Below are positions 27,107-34,776 of a stretch of DNA of 64,000 bases, one piece after another; position 1 is the first letter of the stretch; every line of letters begins with the position of its first letter. This DNA is from Cellvibrio japonicus Ueda107 (GTDB lineage: Bacteria > Pseudomonadota > Gammaproteobacteria > Pseudomonadales > Cellvibrionaceae), in assembly GCF_000019225.1 (NCBI RefSeq), contig NC_010995.1:1248501-1312500 (forward strand), in the 5' to 3' direction. The position numbers and the translations under genes were made by a program. A model generated the notes under the pieces. The model saw nothing but the letters and a program-made list of their open reading frames with translations. It did not search any database and was not told where the DNA came from.

Positions 27107-27772
27107 ATGGCCAGTCCAATCGATCAGTTGATTGTCCTTCCCCCTTGTCAGGAGGACATTGAGTTGTTGCGTGAAGATGAGGATTTCCTGCTGATCCACA
27201 AACCCACACGCTTGCTCAGCGTGCCCGGTCGCCATCCGCAAAACCGCGATTCCGTCATTGCCCGCCTGCTACCGGATTATCCGGGGGCGACCATCGTCCA
27301 TCGCCTGGATTTTGATACCTCCGGGGTCATGGTCATTCCTCTGAACAAGCCGGCCTTATCCCATATCAGCAAGCAGTTCCAGGCCCGAAGTGTCAGCAAA
27401 CACTACACCGCAGTGGTCGCTGGCCTGGTCGGGCAGGAGCAAGGTGTGATTGACCTGCCCATAGCATCGGGAGAGGGGCCTACCTATAAAATTTGCAGGA
27501 CAAGCGGCAAGCCATCAGTGACGGAGTTTCGTGTACTGGCGCGCGATCAGGCGGCTAACACCAGCCGTTTGGTGTTGCACCCGATTACCGGGCGCTCCCA
27601 CCAGCTGCGTTTGCATTTGCAGGCCATAGGTCATCCTATCCTGGGGTGTGAGTTCTATGGTGGTACCTATGCCAGTGCTGCACCGCGTTTGTTGTTACAT
27701 GCCACGGATCTGGGGTTTCGGCACCCATCAACTGGTGCGTCGGTCTTTATTGAGCGGATGCCGGATTTTTAG
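27107..27772 (+). CDS. rluA: RluA-family pseudouridine synthase
   Basis: Isomerises uridine to pseudouridine in RNA. The 221-aa length, the lack of an S4 domain and motifs VNKP-like IHKPTRLLSVPGR, catalytic HRLDFDTSG and PITGRSHQLR match RluA, which modifies 23S rRNA U746 and tRNA U32. Those targets are from the family and are not shown here. The start is the first ATG; the ribosome site is weak. It is read alone and is followed by an inverted repeat at 27786-27808. Confidence 0.88.
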   Translation: MASPIDQLIVLPPCQEDIELLREDEDFLLIHKPTRLLSVPGRHPQNRDSVIARLLPDYPGATIVHRLDFDTSGVMVIPLNKPALSHISKQFQARSVSKHYTAVVAGLVGQEQGVIDLPIASGEGPTYKICRTSGKPSVTEFRVLARDQAANTSRLVLHPITGRSHQLRLHLQAIGHPILGCEFYGGTYASAAPRLLLHATDLGFRHPSTGASVFIERMPDF

Positions 27773-27785
27773 GGGATTTTATTGG

Positions 27786-27808
27786 GTAAGTGTCAATTCG
27801 ACACTTAC
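27786..27808. repeat. 9-bp inverted repeat after rluA
   Basis: GTAAGTGTC and GACACTTAC with a 5-nt loop. It may act as a weak terminator for rluA, but the T-run that should follow is poor. Confidence 0.45.
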
Positions 27809-27867
27809 AGATTTGATTAATTAAGGTTAACCCTTGTTAAGTTTCCCCGGTTTTTCCTGTTACCTGT

Positions 27868-27881
27868 GGACAACGTTGTCA
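27868..27881 (+). promoter_or_regulatory. Third LacI-type palindrome, before the GH16-like gene
   Basis: GGACAACGTTGTCA matches TGACARCGYTGTCA at 13 of 14 positions and has a perfect GACAACGTTGTC core. It lies about 90 bp before the lipoprotein start, a position that fits control of that gene by the regulator acting at 11240 and 16239. Confidence 0.5.
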
Positions 27882-27968
27882 AATGTGAAAACAATGGGCG
27901 GGCCGGGTATTGCTTTGTTAAGTGGATATCCGGGTATTCCTGTATTTTTTCACAATAAGAGAGCAATT

Positions 27969-28967
27969 ATGAGCAACGATCTGACACATCAGCGGCTTGG
28001 GTATTGGGGCGGGTTGGCATTGATGGTGAGTGTATTGATGGGCTGCGGCTCTTCTTCCGAACCGGGCGCGCCCAGTGCATCCTCATCCGCCTCTTCAGCT
28101 AATGAAGCGACGGCTATCTTTTTCGACGATTTTAATTACGCTGACTATGCCGCTTTTGAAGCGAATGGGTGGCGGACACGTACTGAAACCGGGCATCCGG
28201 GCATACCGGGAGCGACCTGGTCAGGACAGGGGCTGAGTTTCCACCATGATATTGCGGATACCCACCAGGGCGCAGTGCGCATGAGTTCTGTCACCGATGG
28301 CACAGGCGCGAATACTCGCCATACCCAGTTCTGCCATGCGCGCAAATACCGTGAGGGAACCTATGCCGCGCGCGTCTTCTTCCGCGATGAACCGACTTAC
28401 GGCCCGGATGGCGATGAGGTTATCCAAACCTTCTACGCGATCAGTCCGCTGAAAGCCCCCATGGATAAGGATTACAGTGAAACCGACTTCGAATACCTGC
28501 CTAACGGTGGATGGGGTCACCCGGAAAAGCCGGCCATGTGGGTAACCTCCTGGGATACTTTCCAGTTGGAGCCCTGGACCAAGGTTAATGAGTTCACCCG
28601 TAAAGAGGGCAGCTATGCCGGTTGGCGCACGCTGGTATTAACGGTGATGGATAACCAGGTTCGCTATTACGTGGATGGAGCGCTGTTTGCGACACATTCC
28701 AGCCAGGTTTACCCGGAAGATTTTATGTCGATTAATTTCAACCTCTGGTTTGTTCCCAAGGGCGCCGATGGTTCAGAGGGTGCGCTGGATTCAACCGGGT
28801 TGCGTGAATACCAGGAAGATGTGGATTGGGTATTTCACCAAGCCGGTGTGGCCCTGAGTACACAGGACGTGGAGTCCCTGGTCGTAGAGTTCCGCCGCCA
28901 GGGTGTTGCGTATACCGATGCGGTACCAGAGCAAAATCCGCCCCTGCCGTCGCCTTGTGGTCTTTAG
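27969..28967 (+). CDS. GH16-like secreted lipoprotein
   Basis: A 332-aa lipoprotein: a signal helix ends in a lipobox (LMGC, Cys26), followed by a Ser/Ala-rich linker to about residue 46 and a concanavalin-like domain. The sequence ETDFE at residues 171-175 matches the catalytic E-x-D-x-E pattern of glycoside hydrolase family 16, with Glu171 the expected nucleophile and Glu175 the acid/base; NGGWGH follows. It should hydrolyse a beta-linked polysaccharide at the cell surface. The substrate is not determinable and the family fit is distant, so a related lyase or binding protein is possible. ATG 27969 follows AAGAGAG. A NagR-like palindrome lies upstream. Confidence 0.75.
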   Translation: MSNDLTHQRLGYWGGLALMVSVLMGCGSSSEPGAPSASSSASSANEATAIFFDDFNYADYAAFEANGWRTRTETGHPGIPGATWSGQGLSFHHDIADTHQGAVRMSSVTDGTGANTRHTQFCHARKYREGTYAARVFFRDEPTYGPDGDEVIQTFYAISPLKAPMDKDYSETDFEYLPNGGWGHPEKPAMWVTSWDTFQLEPWTKVNEFTRKEGSYAGWRTLVLTVMDNQVRYYVDGALFATHSSQVYPEDFMSINFNLWFVPKGADGSEGALDSTGLREYQEDVDWVFHQAGVALSTQDVESLVVEFRRQGVAYTDAVPEQNPPLPSPCGL

Positions 28968-29030
28968 TTCCGGTCTGTATGGCTTGTGTACCACCAAGGG
29001 GTTGCCCTTGGTGGTTCGACGGGTTGATTC

Positions 29031-29891
29031 CTAGCGTGCGCCCAGCCAGGCACCGGTACTGGTTGCCAGTAAACCGGCTATCAACCAGGCATTCAGTGTT
29101 TCGCCGAGGATCAATGAAGCTCCAATTCCCGCTATTGCAGGCACCAGGGCCATACAGGCGCCGGTCCTGGCCGGCCCGAGCCGGGTGATGGCGGCCATGT
29201 AAAACAGCATGGCGATAATCACTACAATGATGCCCTGGTAAATACCTTGTACAAGAATATCGTTTGTCGATGCCAACCCAATGGCCTTGGGCAGCAGTAA
29301 CAGGTAAATCGGTAAAAAAATCATGGCGGATAAGAGCGCACCGCCAATTGCCATTTCCCAGGGGCCCAGGCCGGAGCGTTTAGCCAAAATCGTATAGGCA
29401 GCCCAAATCAGCGATGAGGTAATCATTAACAAATCACCCGGCAGGGTATTTTCACTGCGGGAAAAAATATCGATACCCAGGCAGATAATACCTATCGCGA
29501 TAACAGGTAATGCCAGGTACAGGTGACGGCGCAGGGGTTCCTTTAAAAAGGCATAGGCCATCAGGGGAACAAAAAATGGCAAGAGTCCGGAAATTAATAC
29601 CGCCCCATGGGCAGCCGGTGCATATTTGAAGGCGGAATAGACCACCAGCGAATAGCCGATTCCTCCAGTCAGTGCCAGCGAGAGCATGGTTTTATTCAAT
29701 AGTGGAACGGGCTTCCAGAATAGCCATAGCGGCAACAACACAATGGCGGCTACCCCAAAACGTAACGCGGTAATATCGAAGGCATTTAACACACTGGTTC
29801 CACCCATACGGGCAACCAGTACAAAACCGGACCAAATTAAAATCGTACCAGCGACAAAAAAATAGCCGCTTTTTGACGGGGAAACTTGCAT
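29031..29891 (-). CDS. EamA (DMT) family transporter
   Basis: A 286-aa membrane protein with ten predicted helices in two homologous halves, the drug/metabolite exporter pattern. The second half begins near LPGDLLMITSSLIWAAYTILAKRSG. The start MQVSPSKSG follows a GGAGCC site; an in-frame ATG 12 codons earlier has no hydrophobic or conserved content. Export of amino acids or purine-like metabolites is usual for the family, but the substrate is unknown here. It is convergent with the GH16-like gene and has no operon partner. Confidence 0.82.
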   Translation of the reverse strand: MQVSPSKSGYFFVAGTILIWSGFVLVARMGGTSVLNAFDITALRFGVAAIVLLPLWLFWKPVPLLNKTMLSLALTGGIGYSLVVYSAFKYAPAAHGAVLISGLLPFFVPLMAYAFLKEPLRRHLYLALPVIAIGIICLGIDIFSRSENTLPGDLLMITSSLIWAAYTILAKRSGLGPWEMAIGGALLSAMIFLPIYLLLLPKAIGLASTNDILVQGIYQGIIVVIIAMLFYMAAITRLGPARTGACMALVPAIAGIGASLILGETLNAWLIAGLLATSTGAWLGAR

Positions 29892-30063
29892 GGGGGCTCC
29901 GCAAAAAACCTCAGGGAGTCGGGTCACCGTAAACCGGTGAGTGCTGTGAAGGGCGCTGCCAGTATATACCCGATAGCGGGAATTGCGGGGGTAGATAATC
30001 TGTAAATGTTTGGCTCAGCAGTGCAACAAAAGTGATTGCCTTGCCAGTCTGTATTGCCAGGGT

Positions 30064-30098
30064 ATTGGTCACAAGCTCACTCGGAGCTTGTGACCAAT
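30064..30098. repeat. Perfect 15-bp inverted repeat after actP
   Basis: ATTGGTCACAAGCTC and GAGCTTGTGACCAAT enclose a 5-nt loop. It lies 26 bp past the actP stop and probably marks the 3' end of that message, yet neither strand has a T-run. Confidence 0.65.
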
Positions 30099-30123
30099 AG
30101 GTTGTTATCCAGGCAGGTTTATC

Positions 30124-31776
30124 TTAGTGGTCAGATGCTTCGGCGGCGCCTATGCCGGTTTGTGAGCGCACAAATTGGGCATCGAAGGCGGCTTGCTCCT
30201 GTTTGGCCGTGGCAGAGTTATCCAGCAGTGAGAATACCCAGATGCCGATAAAGGCAACGCTGATCGAGAAGATCGCCGGATACTTGTAGGGGAAGATAGC
30301 CTCTTTAAAACCGAAGGCATCCACCCAAACGGTGGGGCCGATAAAGACCAGCACTACGGCGGTGAGCAGGCCCAAGGCACCGCCAATCACTGCACCGCGG
30401 GTCGTCAGGCGACGCCAGTACATGCTTAATAACAGGATGGGGAAGTTGGCGCTGGCCGCGACACAGAAAGCCAGTCCCACCATAAAGGCAACGTTTTGGT
30501 TTTCAAACACAATGCCCAGCAGCACCGCCACAATCCCGAGGATAATGGTTGCGATACGCGATGCGCGGATTTCCTTTTGCTCATCGCGCTTATCCTTGAG
30601 GATCAGGGTGGCATAGAGATCGTGGGAGATCGCGCTCGAACCGGCCAGGGTTAAACCTGAAACCACTGCCAGGATAGTGGCGAATGCCACGGCGGAAATA
30701 AAACCCAGCAGCATATCTCCACCCAGCGCGTGGGACAGGTGAATTGCTGCCATATTGGCGCCGCCGGAGAGCACCCCATTGGTGAAGTAGTCCGGGTTTT
30801 TCAGCAGCAACACAATGGCACCAAAACCGATAATAAACGTGAGTATGTAGAAGTAGCCGATAAATCCGGTGGCATAAAACACGGAGCGGCGCGCCTGTAC
30901 GGCATCGCGCACCGTGAAAAAGCGCATCAGGATATGCGGCAAACCGGCTGTACCAAACATCAATGCCATGCCCAGTGAAATCGCCGAAATGGGATCAGAC
31001 ACCAGTGTGCCGGGGGCCATAATTGCCGTGCCTTTGGCGTGTACCTGGGTGGCTTCAACAAACAGGGTTTCCATGCTGAAACCAAACTGCGCCAGTACCA
31101 ATACGGCCATCAGGGTAGCACCGGACAGCAGCAGTACCGCCTTGATCAGTTGCACCCAGGTTGTCGCCAGCATGCCGCCGAAGGTCACATACAGGGTCAT
31201 GAGTACCCCCACGATCACGACTGCCCACTCATAGCGCATATCGAACAGCAGCTCGATTAATTTACCCGCACCCACCATTTGCGCAATCAGGTAGAAAATA
31301 ACCGTTACCAGCGAGCCGCTGGCTGCCAGTATGCGGATAGGCTTTTGTTGCAGGCGGAAGGAGGCCACATCGGCAAAGGTATATTTGCCGAGGTTGCGCA
31401 GGGGTTCTGCAATGAGCAGCAATACGATCGGCCAGCCGACCAGGAAACCAATCGCGTAAATCAGGCCATCAAAACCCGAGGTGTACACCAGGCCGGCAAT
31501 CCCCAGGAACGAGGCTGCAGACATGTAGTCTCCGGCAATCGCCAGGCCATTCTGGAAGCCGGTAATGCCACCGCCCGCGGCATAAAAATCTTTAGCGGTT
31601 TTGGTACGCCGTGCCGCCCAATAGGTGATCACCAGGGTAACAGCCACAAAGGTGACGAAGGTGGCAATGGAGGTAAGGTTGACTTCGCCCCTGGCTCCAG
31701 CGCTGGCCCAGGCGGCAGAGGCAGTGATCAGGGCGAGCAATGCAGCAAAGGCGCTGAAGAGTGAAAGCAACTTCAT
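30124..31776 (-). CDS. actP: Cation/acetate symporter
   Basis: A 550-aa sodium:solute symporter that brings acetate and other short carboxylates into the cell. About thirteen membrane helices are visible after a signal-like N-terminus, and the family sequences FYAAGGGITGFQNGLAIAGDYMSAASFLGI and AFATILAVVSGLTLAGSSAISHDLY are present. The start overlaps the stop of the DUF485 gene by one base, the standard yjcH-actP arrangement; no acs gene adjoins. A DesK-like two-component pair lies just upstream on the same strand, with a 183-bp gap, and could control this transporter, though that is a guess from position. Confidence 0.93.
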   Translation of the reverse strand: MKLLSLFSAFAALLALITASAAWASAGARGEVNLTSIATFVTFVAVTLVITYWAARRTKTAKDFYAAGGGITGFQNGLAIAGDYMSAASFLGIAGLVYTSGFDGLIYAIGFLVGWPIVLLLIAEPLRNLGKYTFADVASFRLQQKPIRILAASGSLVTVIFYLIAQMVGAGKLIELLFDMRYEWAVVIVGVLMTLYVTFGGMLATTWVQLIKAVLLLSGATLMAVLVLAQFGFSMETLFVEATQVHAKGTAIMAPGTLVSDPISAISLGMALMFGTAGLPHILMRFFTVRDAVQARRSVFYATGFIGYFYILTFIIGFGAIVLLLKNPDYFTNGVLSGGANMAAIHLSHALGGDMLLGFISAVAFATILAVVSGLTLAGSSAISHDLYATLILKDKRDEQKEIRASRIATIILGIVAVLLGIVFENQNVAFMVGLAFCVAASANFPILLLSMYWRRLTTRGAVIGGALGLLTAVVLVFIGPTVWVDAFGFKEAIFPYKYPAIFSISVAFIGIWVFSLLDNSATAKQEQAAFDAQFVRSQTGIGAAEASDH

Positions 31777-32096
31777 TATTTGTCCCCCGCCTTGGTGCGT
31801 ATGGCTTGCGCTAGGGGCTCAAGTACCTTGTTGGCATAGCGTACATAGATGCCGGTAATAACCAGGCAAAACAGGATAATGCCGAGGCCCAAGACAACAC
31901 CCAGTGACGTGACACCCTTGCCAATGGGCTCACCCAGGGCCTGCGGGAAAAAGGCAATCGCCAGGATCAGCGCAAAGTAGGCGAGGATAGTTACGCTGGC
32001 CAGCGGCCAAAGAATACGGTGGCGCGCCCGGGTGAGGGCAGTGTATTCGGGAAGCCGTTGCAAATCGTCGAGGGTCAGGGATTCATTGGCGGACAT
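31776..32096 (-). CDS. yjcH: DUF485 membrane protein (YjcH)
   Basis: A 106-aa protein with two membrane helices (about residues 31-50 and 64-87) and the DUF485 pattern. It is encoded immediately before actP in many proteobacteria and is thought to support the symporter; its exact role is unknown. The start is preceded by AAGGAATC. The 183 bp upstream carry the operon promoter, which I could not place. Confidence 0.88.
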   Translation of the reverse strand: MSANESLTLDDLQRLPEYTALTRARHRILWPLASVTILAYFALILAIAFFPQALGEPIGKGVTSLGVVLGLGIILFCLVITGIYVRYANKVLEPLAQAIRTKAGDK

Positions 32097-32279
32097 GATG
32101 ATTCCTTAATAATTGTTATTGTGGCGCGAGTCGGATACGTCGCTCTGCGTCGCTGAAACAGGCTGCTGCGGACAGCGGCGCCTGATGCCGATGAGTTGAT
32201 CAGCGCAAGGATAATAGCCTGATTGTCCTGCTAAAAACTAGCGTCTAAAGCCCGCTTGCATACAAGCTGGCGGGGCGGG

Positions 32280-32876
32280 TCAGATCCAGCCTTTTTGGCG
32301 TGCAATACGCGCGGCGTCCACCCGGTTGGCGGCGTTAAGTTTGGCGATGGCCTCGGACAGGTAATTGCGCACCGTACCTTCGGACAAGTGCAGGGTATTG
32401 GATATTTCGGCGGTGGTTTTGCCCTCGGCGGCCAGGCGCAATGCACGGCGCTCCTTATCATTCAGTGGGTCGGTTTCCCCCAGTGCCATCATGGCCAGTT
32501 CACCATCGATCACACGCTTGCCTTCCATGATTTTATAGATAGCGTCGATCAGCTGGTCGGAGGGGGCATCTTTGAGCAAAAAGCCGGAAACGCCCATATC
32601 AATCGCGCGGCGGATATAACCTGAGCGGCCAAAGGTGGTGATGATAATGATTTTGGTGGGCAGTTTTTGCTGCAACACCCATTGGGCCAGCTCCAGGCCG
32701 GAGCGGCCGGGCATTTCGATATCGGTGAGCAGAATATCGAAGCTCTGCTGCTTCATCATCAGCCAGGCGCGGTCGCCATCTTCCGCCTGGGTAATTTCAA
32801 AACCTTCCTCCATCCCAAGCAGGGCGGCAAGTGCACCGCGCACCATGGATTGATCTTCGGCTAATAAAATTTTCAT
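32280..32876 (-). CDS. NarL/DesR-type response regulator
   Basis: A 198-aa regulator with a receiver domain (phospho-acceptor Asp52 in LLTDIEMPGRSG, acidic pocket AEDQ, conserved Lys in LLKDAPSDQ) and a LuxR-type helix-turn-helix at the C-terminus (TAEISNTLHLSEGTVRNYLS). It follows the histidine kinase gene by nine bases on the same strand, so the two form a two-component system. By similarity to DesKR the signal may be membrane state or temperature; its targets are unknown. Confidence 0.9.
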   Translation of the reverse strand: MKILLAEDQSMVRGALAALLGMEEGFEITQAEDGDRAWLMMKQQSFDILLTDIEMPGRSGLELAQWVLQQKLPTKIIIITTFGRSGYIRRAIDMGVSGFLLKDAPSDQLIDAIYKIMEGKRVIDGELAMMALGETDPLNDKERRALRLAAEGKTTAEISNTLHLSEGTVRNYLSEAIAKLNAANRVDAARIARQKGWI

Positions 32877-32885
32877 GGCGATGGC

Positions 32886-34025
32886 CTATTGCTGTTGAAG
32901 TTCATGGGCAGGCAGGGAGATTAAAAATTCGCAACCGCGATGGACACTGGCATGGAGATCGCCCGCCAGGGCTTGCAGGCGCTCCTTGATACCGGTTAAT
33001 CCGTTGCCGGGGACCAGCTTTTCTACCGCGCCGTTATCGCGCATGCACACCAGCAGCTGGTCATGGTTGCGAGAAAACTCGATCTGGCAGTGATTGCCTT
33101 TACTGTGGCGCAGGATATTAGTGGTCAATTCGGTCAGGGCAAGGATCACAGCGGTTTCGGCGCGCGGGGACAGCTGGGGAATTTCACCCGCCAGTTCAAC
33201 CACAAAGCCGTTCTGGCGCAACTTGTCACAGAGCTCCATGACTTCGCCGGAGAGTCCGCGATGCTTGTAGCCGGAGACTGTCTGGCGCACCAGGCTCAAA
33301 CTGTTGCGCGCTATCTGGTGCAGCTCCGACAAATGCTGTTCGGCCTGCTCTTGCTTGCTTTGTTTGAGCAGCTTTTCTGCCAGCTCGGCCTTGAGCGCAA
33401 TGCTGGAGAGGGTGTGTCCCAGGATGTCGTGCAGATCGCGTGCAATGCGCTCCCGCTCGGCGATGATCGCCAGTTGTTCTATCTCCTGCCGACTTTGTAT
33501 CCAGCGCACTCGTGCATCAAAACGCAATCTTTCAATATAGCCCCAGGCGCTGATGGTGATTACCCCGGAAATGGCAGGGAATGAAAAGAAGGGCACGGGG
33601 TAATCAAAATGGAGTTGCAGGGCGAGGATCAGGGCTATCACCAGGGCCAGGATACCCAGGTAAATCCGTGTGCTGTAACAGTAACCAATCAGGAAGCCGA
33701 CATAGGTAAAAAAAGTACTGGAGCCGGGGGTGTGGGGCGTAATGGCCAGGGCGAGCAGGATAATGGCCAGGATGGGCATCCACACCTGGTGGCGCCCCAG
33801 GGTGCTGGCCCAAAGGAACAGGCCGATAAAAATAAAGTAAGCCCCTACCAACAGCGCATATCCGATCAGGTTAAAGGACATGTAATAGAGCGGTACAAAA
33901 TAATAGAGGCTGAAAATTAGCCAGATCCAGGACTTATCCGAATAGGGAGAGCTGGAACAGTATTGGTAGGAGCTTTTGTCATTCATAGCCTGTGTGCCGG
34001 GTGAAGCCTTGGTATTAGTCTGCAT
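32886..34025 (-). CDS. DesK-like sensor histidine kinase
   Basis: A 379-aa kinase with five or six membrane helices in the first 165 residues, a HisKA_3 dimerisation domain with phospho-acceptor His199 in ERERIARDLHDILGH, and a degenerate HATPase domain (ELTTNILRHSKG, MRDNG, GNGLTGIKERL). No extracytoplasmic sensor domain is visible, so the signal is likely sensed in the membrane, as in DesK. Two starts are possible, ATG 34025 and ATG 33986; neither has an ideal ribosome site. The upstream gap is shared with the divergent yqhA promoter. Confidence 0.88.
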   Translation of the reverse strand: MQTNTKASPGTQAMNDKSSYQYCSSSPYSDKSWIWLIFSLYYFVPLYYMSFNLIGYALLVGAYFIFIGLFLWASTLGRHQVWMPILAIILLALAITPHTPGSSTFFTYVGFLIGYCYSTRIYLGILALVIALILALQLHFDYPVPFFSFPAISGVITISAWGYIERLRFDARVRWIQSRQEIEQLAIIAERERIARDLHDILGHTLSSIALKAELAEKLLKQSKQEQAEQHLSELHQIARNSLSLVRQTVSGYKHRGLSGEVMELCDKLRQNGFVVELAGEIPQLSPRAETAVILALTELTTNILRHSKGNHCQIEFSRNHDQLLVCMRDNGAVEKLVPGNGLTGIKERLQALAGDLHASVHRGCEFLISLPAHELQQQ

Positions 34026-34112
34026 GACTCCAGGCGACAGTGCCAGTCGCAGGCGTCACAGGCTGGTTATGACAAATGTCAGCCTGGTGGATAGGGAAGA
34101 CTCTTTCTGTCA

Positions 34113-34141
34113 CTTGAAAGTCGCTATACTGCGCCCCATTT
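34113..34141 (+). promoter_or_regulatory. Consensus heat-shock (sigma-32) promoter for yqhA
   Basis: CTTGAAA, 14 bp, CCCCATTT: a full match to the RpoH consensus (CTTGAAA-N13/14-CCCCATnT). The predicted start is near 34149, about 36 bp before the yqhA ATG. A TATACT at 34125 could also serve a sigma-70 promoter. Confidence 0.65.
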
Positions 34142-34184
34142 TGCGCCAACCGCTCTTCCTGTTTCTTTAGACCTTGAGGCCACC

Positions 34185-34697
34185 ATGGAAAAACTGATCG
34201 AAAAAACGCTCTACCGTTCGCGCTGGGTCCTGGCGCCTATTTACCTGGGATTGAGCCTGGCAGTGGTTGCCCTGGCCATTAAATTCTTCCAGGAGGTCTT
34301 TCACCTGCTGGGACATGTGTTTACCGCTACCGAATCCGATCTGATCCTGACCATCCTGACCCTGATTGATATTGCCATGGTGGGCGGGCTGTTAATTATG
34401 GTGATGATGAGTGGCTACGAAAACTTTGTCTCCCAACTGGATGTGGGAGATGGCGAGGAAAAGCTGGGTTGGCTGGGTAAGATGGACTCGGCATCGCTCA
34501 AGGCCAAGATTGCTGCAAGCATCGTCGCTATTTCCTCTATCCATTTGCTCAAGCAATTTATGGCCATCAATGTAAATACCCCCAAGGAGCAATTCCCTAA
34601 CGAAGCCTTGTTCTGGTATGTGGTTATTCACCTGACGTTTGTGTTCTCGGCATTTTTGATGGGGTATCTGGATACGAAAGTGGCTAAGAGCCATTGA
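34185..34697 (+). CDS. yqhA: UPF0114 membrane protein (YqhA)
   Basis: A 170-aa inner-membrane protein with three or four helices, the YqhA/UPF0114 family pattern (RSRWVLAPIYLGLSLA, VMMSGYENFVSQLD, AFLMGYLDTKVAKSH). Its molecular function is unknown. An apparently perfect sigma-32 promoter directly upstream makes it a probable heat-shock gene in this organism. A TTGAGG ribosome site is present. It is transcribed alone and ends at a terminator. Two small heat-shock protein genes lie 4 kb away but are not in the same unit. Confidence 0.88.
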   Translation: MEKLIEKTLYRSRWVLAPIYLGLSLAVVALAIKFFQEVFHLLGHVFTATESDLILTILTLIDIAMVGGLLIMVMMSGYENFVSQLDVGDGEEKLGWLGKMDSASLKAKIAASIVAISSIHLLKQFMAINVNTPKEQFPNEALFWYVVIHLTFVFSAFLMGYLDTKVAKSH

Positions 34698-34728
34698 GCC
34701 CTGAAGTAATATGGGGTATCCCTGTTAA

Positions 34729-34764
34729 TAAAAAACCCGACAGAGCATTGTGTCGGGTTTTTTA
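34729..34764. terminator. Terminator between yqhA and the flavin oxidase gene
   Basis: A stem AAAAACCCGACA/TGTCGGGTTTTT with an 8-nt loop between convergent genes; it can act in both directions. Confidence 0.85.
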
Positions 34765-34776
34765 TTGGAAGGTTTT

